DNA from: Cryptomeria japonica
Lineage: Eukaryota; Streptophyta; Pinopsida; Cupressales; Cupressaceae
Assembly (NCBI RefSeq): GCF_030272615.1
Contig: NC_081412.1
Location: forward strand, 139,192,747-139,256,746
Length of the DNA stretch: 64,000 bases
Reading direction: 5' to 3'
Part shown: piece after piece, positions 11,281 to 21,614 of the stretch
Layout of the letters: each line of letters starts with the position of its first letter
Position numbering within the stretch: position 1 is the stretch's first letter
Program-made: the position numbers and the translations under genes
Notes under the pieces: generated by a model
Database searches by the model: none
What the model was told of the DNA's origin: nothing
Seen by the model: the letters and a program-made list of their open reading frames with translations, nothing else

Positions 11281-12734
11281 TTTCTCACACATGTGTGAGA
11301 AACAAATGAAATATTTGGTCAAAAGGTGAAGTGGAGGATGGAAAATTACTTGTGATTATAAGTCATTTATTAGGGGTTGTCACATGTGGACTTAGGCAGT
11401 TGGGATGAATTTAAAATTAGAAGAAATTTTAATCAGGTTAGCAATCAAGAAAATTGGCTAACTAATTAACTAATATGGATTAGTGAAAATTAATATTTTG
11501 GCTAAGGTGGGTTTTGATTTATTAAAATAAATCAAACCTTAGAGGAATAAAAGGCAATATAATCAATTATGAAATTAATTGTGTCTAGGGATAATAATTA
11601 ATTAAATATAATTGAATTAATTTTTATAGAAGATTAAGGGAAATATAATTAATTATTTACAAGGATAATAATTAATTAAATATAATTTAATTAATTATTA
11701 TAGAAGAATAAAGGCTTTAGTGAACTTGACTTAATAAATTTGAGTAGTTGAATATAGGTGTCTACATTTTGCCCCTTTTTGATGCAGTATTATGGAATAA
11801 CATAAGGTCAAAGATACAATATGCCCCAATGGGGAAATATAATATTAATTTTGTCACAACTTGCCCCTAGCATGGATTGAAGGTTGGTATCTCTTGAGAT
11901 ATTATGGCAATAAAATAAGGAAGGGTGATGCCCCCTCAAGAAATTGGCTAGAAAAATAAAGTTTCAAGGTAAGTTCTCGAAAGGTCATGAGAAGAAGGAA
12001 GAAAATTCTCTTAATTGTCGAAGGAACAAAAGAAAAAGGTGAAAGTAGGTGCAATGTCGAAGTGAGGATGGGTAGTTTGAGAAAGTATAATGAATAAATA
12101 GGCTATGGGGGGGCTAATAGGGTCATTTCCATTCTCTCATTTAAAATTTTTAGGAGCTTGGTAGAGGAGAAGAAGGATAAGATAATGAACAATCCACACC
12201 ATTTGTAATGTGGGGAGCACATGCAGTACCACCAACGACCAATGGGGCGAGGAGCACTAGTAAGTATCTAAACCTTACTCTTGTTGTGATAAGTAGGTGC
12301 ATTTAATGCTAGGATAGAGGGGAACTAATTCAAGGCACAGGTGCCTATCGCCATTTTGGCACATGCACCTAGTCATTGACACATGCCACTGGAGAATGAC
12401 GCCTATGCAAACACCAAAGAGAACTTCAACATCTAGGCTTAAAATCCCATTTGCACAACAAAGATAATGGGATATAGAGAAAAATAAGAATTATGGTTTA
12501 TTTCTATTGAGCCAAAAAAAGATGTTTCCAAGATATTCCGCTCCTTGGAAGATTGATGGTACAAGTAGTTGTAGTAATGTATGTTGAAGATAGTTTGGAA
12601 GAATGCTCCAAATTTCTCCATATTTAATGATTTAGTCTCACGGATTTGAACATAATGTTTATTCTTTATGGATATTGCACTCCTACATTTTTAGGTCCCT
12701 AGTAGTACAGTTGATGTGGTTGGTAATTGTAAAT
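11281..12734. other. AT-rich retroelement-like remnant without genes
   Basis: No coding sequence is recognised. 11570-11705 is dense in TTAATTAATTAAATATAA-type repeats. GTGTCTACA directly followed by TTTTGCCCCTTTTT (about 11756-11776) looks like the start of a minus-strand LTR next to its polypurine tract, so this is probably an old LTR plus internal remnant. Similar junctions occur at 46401-46423 and about 62130-62150. Beyond 11780 I see nothing diagnostic. Confidence 0.4.
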
Positions 12735-13559
12735 TGTTGGCAGTCTTGCTATCAATTAGAACTAGTTCAAAAAATGCTCCCCATTTCTCCACATTGATGT
12801 TTTTGGTGCAATGAATTGGATGAATGTTTTGTAATTTTTGTGTTGTATCATAGTTCAATTTTTATCTATTCACGTGGTCTGCAATATTTAATAATGATGT
12901 TTTGTTCATGATTAGGTCTTCTGGCCCTCTAGAATGAAGTGTTTTGTATTTGTTTGTGTTACGCCAATATGTTTTTGATGTGATAGTGAGAAAGAATTAT
13001 TTGGGAATTCTTTTGGATGTTCAAATAATTTCCTTATGTGTTCTACACGATATTGGATGATCCATTTGGTGGGCCACACAGTGTTTGATGTTAGTTGTTT
13101 AAGGCAACTACTCTAGTTTGGTTGATATAATTTGTTCTCTTTCTTGTAGTGTATCCTTGGGTGTCTTTGCTTGATTTGGAGATGGTGTTGTGTTGCATTT
13201 GGGTCCTACTTTGGCATTTGGTGATCCACATTGGGTTAATTCTTTTGGAAGATATTTTTTTGAGTCGACTGGTTATGTGTTACATGATCTATCATTACCT
13301 TATTATCGACTTTAGAGGAAGTGTGCTAGCATGTGTTATGTTTGGGGCCACTTAGAAAGATGTGATATGATATTTTTAGGTCCTCTCTATCTCTTGGATT
13401 AGACCACTATCACCATAAGTGTGCTTGGTGGTTGACTTGATAGGACTTATGCTTGTCCTATATTCTGGTTGACCTAATTAATGTTTAAGAGGATGGTATA
13501 TATAGAAGATAAAATCAATGTGAATGTGTGGAATTCATATGTGAATCAAAGTGTGTATG
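12735..13559 (+). mobile_element. probable 5' part of a copia LTR split by element Z
   Basis: Starts TGTTGGCAGTC and has a TATA-like GGTATATATAGAAG (13495-13508) a few dozen bases before the break. The 3' part would be 53581-54144, which carries the canonical copia LTR end. The join is supported mainly by the small duplication GTGTG at both Z ends. The proposed outer ends lack a matching TSD, so the left boundary is uncertain. Confidence 0.4.
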
Positions 13560-14374
13560 TGTTAATGGTGAAAAATTAGGGTTTCCACCATTAGATTTAT
13601 GAAAACCTCTAATTTTTTTCCCGGGGACCATTACATTAGCGAAAGATGGGAATTAGATAGATCTAAACCTAAGAGGTCTAAATAGTAAACTAATTCTAGG
13701 GGTTTTGGATGAGCCTCTTCTTTCCCTTGAGTTGAATTAAATTGTTGAAAATTTTAAAATTAGGGTAAATAGGTTGAAATTGATGTAATTATGCACAAAT
13801 AGTGACCTACAGTAGTCAGATCGGGCCATGAACCTAGATCTAAGGATTATAAGAGTATTCAGACCTATTCCCAGAAGGAACTCCTGATTTGTCAAGACCA
13901 GTATGGTGGTCTCTCTCGTACTCTGCACTTTTCGCACTCCAATGGGGGATTGATTCGTCACTATAAATAAAGCTTATTTTGAAGATCACAACTATGTACC
14001 TATTTCTGCACACACTAGAGAAGGGAAATAGGTTGGGATTAGGGGTTTGCAAGATAAGTCAAAACATGGTTTAGGAATTAACCTTCAATGAAATATTGCA
14101 AATACTTGAAATAAAATAATATAAAGATATACCTCAGATCCGCAATGACTAATAATGATGCTTTTCTTCTTGAATGTAATAACATATGTTGTATGAAATG
14201 GCATGAACATGACAAAACCCTAATTACTCACACATGCTTGCATATGAATGTTGTAATTTGATCCACAATGATTGAATGAAGAATATGTAGCCTTGAAGAC
14301 CTCTGAAAATGCTTGATGATAAACACTTCAATGCTTGAATGATTGATTGCTTCAATGTGAAGACTTTGAATGCT
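13560..14374 (-). repeat. Z 3' LTR, outer part (left of the gypsy insertion)
   Basis: Aligns colinearly with 52406-53199: shared blocks include AAATTAGG, GATAGATCTAAACCTAAGAGG, TTTTGGATGAGCCTCTTC and CTTTCCCTTGAGTTGAATT. It ends with ATGCT (14370-14374), the left copy of the gypsy TSD. Confidence 0.85.
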
Positions 14375-15186
14375 TGTTGGTTGAAAATTTTGTACACTTG
14401 GGGAAATATACAAAATTGTGGTTTCAACCATAGTGTGCGAGTAAAAATATCCTAATTAAGGAAAGCCTCCCCCTATCTATCTACAACTTAATAATAAAAT
14501 GGGATGGGACAACAGTCTTTCTTCTTCTTTCAAGAAAGCCAATATCCTTTTCTCTTCACAGAAAAGTGATAGCAATTTAACATAAAACATCAGTAACAAC
14601 TTTTTTGAAATGAAATGAGAGAAAGGAAATTAAGTTTCCTGAAATCTCAAAAACCTTTGTCACTTCCTTCGGGACAAGATAACAATATCAAGATCAAAGT
14701 CTTGATTATGTGAAGTCCTATCTACCCTTTTCTATACTAATGCTATCAAGAAAAAATTATAACAACACAAAGACTAAAATATCTAGTTCTTTTCTACGTA
14801 AAATAGTAGGAACTAGTATGATCTCAAAGACTCACAATTATTTCTTACAAAATCTGCTTCTAAACTCTTTTAAGAATAAGTGCAAGCACAAAGTCTTACA
14901 GCCCCTCTCAAAAGAATATTTACTCTAATTTATATTAACCTCCAATACTTGCAGCACAAAGACTGCAAATCAAATTTGATTAAGCTCTTAAAGAAACACT
15001 TGCAAGAAAGATAACATAGAAAACAAACTCAAGAATGTAGCACAAAGGCTCAAAGCTTGAGCAATTTTCTTCTATTTCTTTCAATTCTTGAATTCATACA
15101 TGAAAGCTCAAAGACTTCTTTGTTGTAAATTTGGCAGAGTTTTTGCTTGCTTTCTAAAAGATAAATATTACAATAGATCCCTCAAG

Positions 15187-15194
15187 TATTTATA
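15187..15194 (-). promoter_or_regulatory. TATA-like box of the gypsy 3' LTR
   Basis: TATAAATA on the minus strand, followed by ACTTGAG. The equivalent at 40417-40424 reads TATAATTA. If this is the promoter, U3 is about 5.6 kb and R plus U5 about 0.8 kb. Confidence 0.45.
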
Positions 15195-16247
15195 GAAGAG
15201 GAGTCTTGAGAAAAAGGTGGGAGGATCCTAACTAACTTGAGAGGTTCTCTCAACCACCAAGACTTATTCAATAACTAACTATGACTTATTCCAACTATAG
15301 TCCTAATTGAACACAACTTCTAGTTGTTTTACATGTAATTACAAAAGTGTAAGTAAAGATTTGACTTGAAATTCACAAAAAAAATTTACATGTAACTTGT
15401 CAAAAGAAAAACTACAACTAAGAGATTAGAATTCTGAAAAAATGCAACTAAGTGTTGAAAAGACTTAAGTTGCATCACGAGAAGACATGAATCCTTTGAA
15501 CTTTGGGATGATCATTTGTAGCTCATTGAGATCCGAATCATTGGTATTTTTGGCCACTATCATGGTCTTCATGATAACATCATTTCAACGAAGGATTGTG
15601 GTATTATTTATCTCAAAGGAAGACTAGATTTCCTGCAAGAAAGCTTGATAAGTCACTATGGCCTGAATGGATGCTGCTGAAAATGGTTCACTTTTCCACT
15701 CTTGATGGATCTTCAACTGCAGATCAGAGAGAACCTTTTTATTTTGCCAATAATTTCCCATCATGATCCATGATGTTGAAGGAAGCTTTCTGACAATGAG
15801 AGATCATATCCTGAAAAACTTCCATTCGCAGCCTCATAGCATCATCAATGTCTTCAATAAGTGACTTAAGAATAAGGGCTTTGTTCTCCAAGAGCTCCTG
15901 ATATTCCAAGTACACAACTCTTGAAGGAATTACCTAATGTTCTAGAAGAGCACTTAACTTTTGTTGAGTAATTTTAAGCCAAGTAATCAAGCTATCTTCT
16001 ACCTTTTCCAAGTTCTATTTAAAAGTATCTGAAACTTGGTTCAATTGTTCTTCAATGGTCTTCAACTTGACCATTATTTGGAAAACCTCCTTTAAGATTT
16101 GTGCACATAGATTATGAAGCTAATCAACACAAGATTCCAATGCTTGTACCTTTTGAGCATCTCTCTCAACTCCTAAATTGATTCTCGTGCCTCGGTAGAA
16201 CTTGAAGGATTACTCACTTCACCAGCAGGTTTTGTGATCTTAAGAAC

Positions 16248-16742
16248 TGTTGGATTTTGCCAAGATCAAGAAGTCATTGAAATGTACATGAAAGAGACAT
16301 AATATGGGACAAGAATAAACTGTATTCTCATTAATAGAAAAATGATCAACAATCAACTGGATTATCTAGTTACATACAATGTAGATGAGCCTGCTTATAT
16401 AGGCAAGGCTAGGGATATGTATGAGCACACAAACATGACATGTGGCTCAATAAGAAACAAGGGTAGGTAGGAAATAGGTGTGGGTAGGTAGGAGAAATAA
16501 TATAATATTCCACATGAGGTGGATCACCCACCGAAGGTGGAATTATCACTCCACTATAAGTGGATATGATAGTGTAATAACAAGATCAACACCATAAGAG
16601 GTGGAATTTCTCCTACACACACTATCCCAATGTGGCACAAACACCCAAGTGTCTCATATCCAAACTACTATGAAATGCATTATCCTAAGTAAACTTAAGT
16701 AAGTGTAATAATATCCATGATGAATAATTATTTACACCAACA
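16248..16742 (-). repeat. CopiaN 3' LTR
   Basis: Starts TGTTGGATTTTGCC and ends TTTACACCAACA on the + strand. Immediately right lies CCCCCCTTAAG, on the minus strand a CTTAAGGGGGG purine run that serves as polypurine tract. TATATAAG box on the minus strand at 16394-16401. Confidence 0.93.
16510..16604. promoter_or_regulatory. cluster of four 13-bp CCA(C)-N-GTGG inverted-repeat motifs in the CopiaN LTR
   Basis: CCACATGAGGTGG (16510-16522), CCACCGAAGGTGG (16528-16540), CCACTATAAGTGG (16551-16563) and CCATAAGAGGTGG (16592-16604), each exactly 13 bp. On the element's strand they lie upstream of the TATATAAG box, i.e. in U3. They recur in the 5' LTR, and three counterparts are in the solo LTR (21754-21766, 21788-21800, 21806-21818). 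Likely transcription-factor sites or promoter elements; function inferred. Confidence 0.6.
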
Positions 16743-16964
16743 CCCCCCCTTAAGTGCAACTTAGGGGAATGCACTTAAGTCTACAATGCAACTAAGCAAT
16801 GCAAGATGGGTCCCGGCTACGAGGCCATGTTAGGTACCCATGCACAAATGCAAATGCATGCAAACCAATGCAATGAAATCTCTCACAAAGTGGGGAAAGA
16901 GAGAAAAACCCAATGGGAAAAAACCCTCCCCCAAAAGAGAGATGAAAGCTATACAAGAGAACTC

Positions 16965-19247
16965 TCAAAGAAGTATGTGAGGAACAAAACCCCATGTGAG
17001 GAAAAAGTCCCCCCCATATGAGAGAAGAAGAGAAGTCAAACTGTGATCATCCCTCAATGAAGAATCTGCACCAATGATAGAAGCTCGATGTATGAAGAAA
17101 CTGCTCCACGAACGTCGAACAACATTCCTCCCCTTAGGAAGAAACAAAACCAAAGGTGTATCCATGAAGTCTCCCCAATCATGAAGGGAAGATGTATGAA
17201 GAAAACTCATGATGAAAGGAATCTCTGAAAACTGCTCAAGTGTCCCCATGTCAATGATGAAAGATACCCCTTCCAAAGATGGTAAACTGTGCCATACTGC
17301 TGAAAAAGGAACTCCAACATCTAGTGGAGATGGATGTAGAACAATATCCAAAGACTCATGTGTCTCCTCAAAGAATAAAGAGACCTCCTCCAACTGCTGT
17401 ACATAAGTATCCACAATCATGTCAACCTCGAAAGAATGATCATGTAGAGAATGAACAAGAGGGTCAGAGTGTGCCCTCGCAACAATCGAAGAAGGATCAT
17501 CTTCATCAAAGAGAAGATGTATGTCATCAATGATGTCTCCCAAATCTGCAATGTAGGATTCCACAAACAAACCTGCAATATCTGTCATGTAATCATCCCA
17601 TGAATCTGAAGCTGGAAGACAATGTATATCCTGCTGCACTGAATCACATGAAGGCAAAACTGTCGCACTATCTGCATCATCAGGTGCAATAGGTGATGTG
17701 ATATCAATATGAGAAGATGAAATAGAAGACTCAAGAACTGGGTTACATGTGAGAATCCCCAAGTTCAAGTGTCCAAAGTTCTCCTCAAAATCTGAATCAT
17801 CACAATAAGTGTGATCAACATGTGTAGAATCATCAAATGTGAAATCATCATCATCAACAAAATCTGAAAAGGAGTATAACCGAGATGCATGATCAACCAC
17901 CCCAGTTGCAATGATAGCTCTAGTCTCCATGTCTCTAATAAAAACTGAGTCAGGTGTGAACTCCACAACTTTCTTAGTTGCGCCATGTGTGATTTGATAG
18001 ATAGAAAGGAGATTGTTTGTCAAGTGGGGTACACACAACACATCATTGAAGGAGTTATCCCCAATGTCAATAGATCCTTTCCCAATCACATCCATGTATG
18101 TATGATTGCCCATCAAAATCTGTGGCATGGTGCAAGGCTCAAATGTAGAGAACATAGACTGTGAAGATGCCATATGATGAGAAGCCCCTGAATCTAGAAG
18201 CCATCTCTCTGAAGTATGATTTGTTGTAGCACATAGAGCTTGTCCTTTTCTTGTTCCAAAAGAGTGAGTCTTTCCACTTGTAGAAGCCATGAATGCTTGC
18301 CCTTTTCCTTTTGAATGTGAGGAAGTGGAAGTTGATGAATCATCCTTCTTGTAGACTTTAGGCAAATCAATGTTATGCTTTTTGATGATATGTGTGAGCT
18401 CATCAATCTTCTTAGTATGGCAACGATGTTCCTCATGACCAATCTTTTTACAATAAGCACACGTAGGTCTCTCTCTCTTTGGTGAATTATCTTTCTTGGA
18501 AGAAGATGAATCTCCTTGTTGTGGAGAAGATGATGCTTTATCCTTAGGCTTTGATTGCCATTTCTTCTTGTTTGAGTTGTCCTTTCCTTGATTTCCTTTG
18601 TTTCCTTGATTTGCCACTAATGCTTGAGACTTAGAAGAAGTCTTAAGAATGCCCATGCTTATCAACTTAGTTTGTTCCATCATCAACATTTCATTGAAAG
18701 CATCAAATGTAGGCATTTTGTAGCTTGAACCCATTGTCATCCTATGAGTTTGGAAACTAGAAACAAATGCTGCATATTCTTGTGGAAGCTTCCCTATCAA
18801 GTTGAATATCAATTGAGTATCCTTCTTATCAATGCCACAATCTTTGAGTTGTGCCCTCAACTCATTTGCCTTAGTGACATAATCTTGTATAGTATCAAAG
18901 TTCTTGGGATCTAACATGGTGAGATCACTATCAATTTGATATCCCCTAATCTCATCAACTTGACCATACAAGTCTTGAAACTTTTGCCAAGCATCCTTGA
19001 TTAGAGTGCATTTCTCAATATGAAATATGAGATCCTTTGATACATACTTTCTTAAGGTACCAATTGCCATGATATTTTTAGTGAGCCAATCTAAGTGACC
19101 AACTGGATCAGCCTTAGGATCAGCTGGAGCAACAATAGTTCCATCAATGTAATGAGTGAGTCCTTTTTCCATAAGTTTACTCCATGCATCAATTTTCCAA
19201 GTAGCATAGTTATGTGGAGTTAAGAGAGGAAACTTAGAAGAACTCAT
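16965..19247 (-). CDS. gag-protease polyprotein of CopiaN with long acidic C-terminal tail
   Basis: The only long uninterrupted ORF in the window. The frame is open from 19307, but MSSSKFPLLTPHNYATWK at 19247 is the normal copia gag start, so I use that Met (760 aa; the longer reading is 780). Domains, numbered on the 780-aa reading: gag about 21-225 (KYVSKDLIFHIEKC, PQEYAAFVSSFQ), low-complexity basic linker about 225-280, zinc knuckle CAYCKKIGHEEHRC at 283-296 (all four ligands present), retropepsin-like domain with WLLDSGASHHM (DSG 372-374) and GKGSIDIG about 369-480. After LYSFSDF at about 483 an acidic, Asp/Ser-rich segment of nearly 300 residues replaces integrase. Inferred role: virus-like particle protein able to package its own RNA. 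Unlike every neighbouring frame it has no stops, which fits recent insertion. Confidence 0.92.
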   Translation of the reverse strand: MSSSKFPLLTPHNYATWKIDAWSKLMEKGLTHYIDGTIVAPADPKADPVGHLDWLTKNIMAIGTLRKYVSKDLIFHIEKCTLIKDAWQKFQDLYGQVDEIRGYQIDSDLTMLDPKNFDTIQDYVTKANELRAQLKDCGIDKKDTQLIFNLIGKLPQEYAAFVSSFQTHRMTMGSSYKMPTFDAFNEMLMMEQTKLISMGILKTSSKSQALVANQGNKGNQGKDNSNKKKWQSKPKDKASSSPQQGDSSSSKKDNSPKRERPTCAYCKKIGHEEHRCHTKKIDELTHIIKKHNIDLPKVYKKDDSSTSTSSHSKGKGQAFMASTSGKTHSFGTRKGQALCATTNHTSERWLLDSGASHHMASSQSMFSTFEPCTMPQILMGNHTYMDVIGKGSIDIGDNSFNDVLCVPHLTNNLLSIYQITHGATKKVVEFTPDSVFIRDMETRAIIATGVVDHASRLYSFSDFVDDDDFTFDDSTHVDHTYCDDSDFEENFGHLNLGILTCNPVLESSISSSHIDITSPIAPDDADSATVLPSCDSVQQDIHCLPASDSWDDYMTDIAGLFVESYIADLGDIIDDIHLLFDEDDPSSIVARAHSDPLVHSLHDHSFEVDMIVDTYVQQLEEVSLFFEETHESLDIVLHPSPLDVGVPFSAVWHSLPSLEGVSFIIDMGTLEQFSEIPFIMSFLHTSSLHDWGDFMDTPLVLFLPKGRNVVRRSWSSFFIHRASIIGADSSLRDDHSLTSLLLSYGGDFFLTWGFVPHILL

Positions 19248-20880
19248 AGCAGCAAAAATGAAAGAACACAAGAGCACAAAAGCACAAGAGACACCCCCCA
19301 AATTCAATCAATCAAAGTACCCTCCCAAAAGTGATGATTTTGGCACTTTATACTTAGTGCGGTTACAATGAGCCACTTGCAAAACAAGGCAAAGTGGACT
19401 TATGATGCAAATTTTACAACTTCTCAAATGAGATACAAGAGACTTCAATCAATAGTGCAATGAATCTAACTGAGATTCAAGCAAATATACAAGTACCAAG
19501 AGAGCCAAAAATGGCCTAAATCTGAAAGTACAATTTCTACTTACAATGACATCAATCTGATAGCATCATGTGAAAGTAGACAAAAAAATACGCACTTTCA
19601 AAAAAAACGGCACCTAAAAAGGAGGTCGGATGACCCCAAACGAAGCCTCTGAAGTTGCAAAAACTGGGATTACTCAGGGACAGTCACCAAAAACTGCATT
19701 TTCTGAAAAATCCGTGCATCAAAATCAAAAAATTCTTTCACCACTGCGGAGAGCACGAAATTCTAGCCCATTTCAAAAAAAATTGCACCCAAAAAGGAGC
19801 AAAAATGAGCAAGTTATGGCCATTTGAAGTTGAACTGCAAAATCAAAAATGCAAATGAGAGGGGGTCTAAAAATTTCCAAACCCTGCTGATGTGGTGCTG
19901 ACGTCAGAAAAACACTGTCTTAAATTTGACGACCGTATGACCGTCGCCAAAACTTCGCTGCCTGGCTGACTGGGCATCCGTACCGTACGGACGACTGCGC
20001 AGATAGCTGACTGGATATTCCGTACTGTACGGATGCTGATGTGGCAGATGTGACTGGGCTCGATGACGTGTCACTATACGGCGTACGGAATAGGTCTGCG
20101 TGGCGTACGGAATATATGACTGGGTTGCTGATGTGTCTGTCTGGCGTACTGAAGATCCGCGTGGCAGACGTGGCACCTGCTGTCGGTGGCGCTCGGAACA
20201 GCGTAGGTGGTGGAGACTGTGGTGCGGCGCGGGCGGCGCCGCCCAGGAGGAGGGGGAGCGCTACGGTGACTGGAGCGGACTTCGGCAGGGAGGACGTGCG
20301 GTGGCGGCGGCGCGGGAAGACGTCGGCGGCTGCAGGTGGTACGAGCGCCAGAGGAGATAGCGGGTACTGTCTGCGGCCGGGGAGCGGGTACAGTCTGCCA
20401 GAAGGTACGACCGTCTTCGGACCTGCGCGCACAGGAGCACGGGGGTATGGGGGTACGGGGGGGTCTGCGGACCCCCCAAACAAATATAATTTTTTTTTAT
20501 TTCTTTGCTTTTCTTTTTCGAATTCCTTTTTCAATTTTTTTTCAATTTTTTTTTTGATTTTTCAAAACTTTTGCAGAAAAAACGAAATTTTTATTTTTAT
20601 TTTTTTTTTTTCGATTTTTTCAAACAATTGCAAAAAATTTTTTTTTTTTGAAAATATTATATAAAATTCGAAAAATCCGTACGATTAGCAAAATTGGGGA
20701 AAAAAATTTTTCCTCACCAAAATAGGCCAACTTTATAACCAAAATTCATGGAAATGGCCTTCCGGACGCAATGGAGAGGTCGGATCTGGTCTAGGACGCC
20801 TCCAAATGACGATACTCCTCAGATCTGCCTCTTGACGTCACAATAATGCCTCTTCAAGACGAATCAATGAAGCTCCAATA
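19248..20880 (-). other. CopiaN leader with GC-rich core and A-rich block
   Basis: About 1.6 kb between primer-binding site and gag start. On the transcript an A-rich block (about 20660-20480) is followed by a strikingly GC- and CpG-rich core (about 20470-19925) that stands out from the surrounding AT-rich DNA. The core holds repeated GTACGG/CCGTAC motifs (near 19980, 20020, 20085, 20104, with a diverged one near 20143). Open frames of 207 codons (+) and 204 codons (minus) exist here, but they look like by-products of GC-rich low-complexity sequence. A role in packaging, translation or transcription is possible but unproven. Confidence 0.55.
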
Positions 20881-20892
20881 GCTCTGATACCA
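20881..20892 (-). other. CopiaN primer-binding site
   Basis: Reverse complement reads TGGTATCAGAGC, the standard plant copia site for initiator tRNA-Met, touching the 5' LTR with no gap. It proves the minus orientation. Confidence 0.95.
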
Positions 20893-21387
20893 TGTTGGAT
20901 TTTGCCAAGATCAAGAAGTCATTGAAATGTACATGAAAGAGACATAATATGGGACAAGAATAAACTGTATTCTCATTAATAGAAAAATGATCAACAATCA
21001 ACTGGATTATCTAGTTACATACAATGTAGATGAGCCTGCTTATATAGGCAAGGCGAGGGATATGTATGAGCACACAAACATGACATGTGGCTCAATAAGA
21101 AACAAGGGTAGGTAGGAAATAGGTGTGGGTAGGTAGGAGAAATAATATAATATTCCACATGAGGTGGATCACCCACCGAAGGTGGAATTATCACTCCACT
21201 ATAAGTGGATATGATAGTGTAATAACAAGATCAACACCATAAGAGGTGGAATTTCTCCTACACACACTATCCCAATGTGGCACAAACACCCAAGTGTCTC
21301 ATATCCAAACTACTATGAAATGCATTATCCTAAGTAAACTTAAGTAAGTGTAATAATATCCATGATGAATAATTATTTACACCAACA
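20893..21387 (-). repeat. CopiaN 5' LTR
   Basis: 495 bp, a single visible difference from the 3' LTR (position 21055). TATATAAG box on the minus strand at 21039-21046; transcription would start a little to its left and run toward gag. Confidence 0.94.
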
Positions 21388-21614
21388 AGAACAACTACAA
21401 CAAGTTTCCTATTGTCCTCTTCTAGCTTGTATTTATTGGCCAAAATCTCATCATACCGTTGTACTAGTGAAGCTATAGAATATTGGGCATCATGCTTTAC
21501 TACCTCATGTGTTTGCTTACCCAATTCTACCCTTGTGACTTTGTAATCAGCAGCTGACATCTCTTCACGTGGCTTATCTGCAAGAGGCTCAATAATTTCA
21601 GCCACCTTCATCTT

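Larger units (their letters stand above)
16248..21387 (-). mobile_element. CopiaN: young non-autonomous copia element with gag-protease only, TSD AGAAC
   Basis: A complete 5,140-bp LTR element inserted in the gypsy 3' LTR. Perfect AGAAC duplications flank it (16243-16247 and 21388-21392). Its two 495-bp LTRs (16248-16742, 20893-21387) differ, as far as I can read, only at 16410 (T) against 21055 (G). Reading on the minus strand: 5' LTR, tRNA-Met primer-binding site directly adjacent, a long leader with a GC-rich core, one ORF (gag, zinc knuckle, protease, acidic tail), purine run, 3' LTR. Integrase, RT and RNase H are absent and there is no space for them. It resembles published LTR elements that keep only gag, and must use enzymes in trans. 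Confidence 0.93.

Noticed and set aside
13149-13355. 68-codon + strand frame rich in hydrophobic residues
   Set aside because: No start context or homology recognised; lies in probable LTR sequence. Hydrophobicity follows from T-rich codons.
13565-14370. First read as an unrelated repeat shared with 52412, separate from the repeat shared by 46030 and 53200
   Set aside because: The two repeats join without a gap in 52406-53580, so they are halves of one Z LTR split by the gypsy.
19920-20534. 204-codon minus-strand open frame in the CopiaN leader
   Set aside because: Sense orientation makes an upstream ORF conceivable, but it is Pro/Arg/Ser/Ala-rich low-complexity sequence overlapping the antisense frame; recorded only under the leader.
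20041-20664. 207-codon + strand open frame, GC-rich
   Set aside because: Lies antisense in the CopiaN leader, is low-complexity, and runs into a T-tract coding for Phe runs; no domain. Open because the region is GC-rich.
20881-20892. tRNA-Met-like sequence as part of a tRNA gene
   Set aside because: Only the 12-base complement of the tRNA end is present, at the exact place of a primer-binding site; no cloverleaf.
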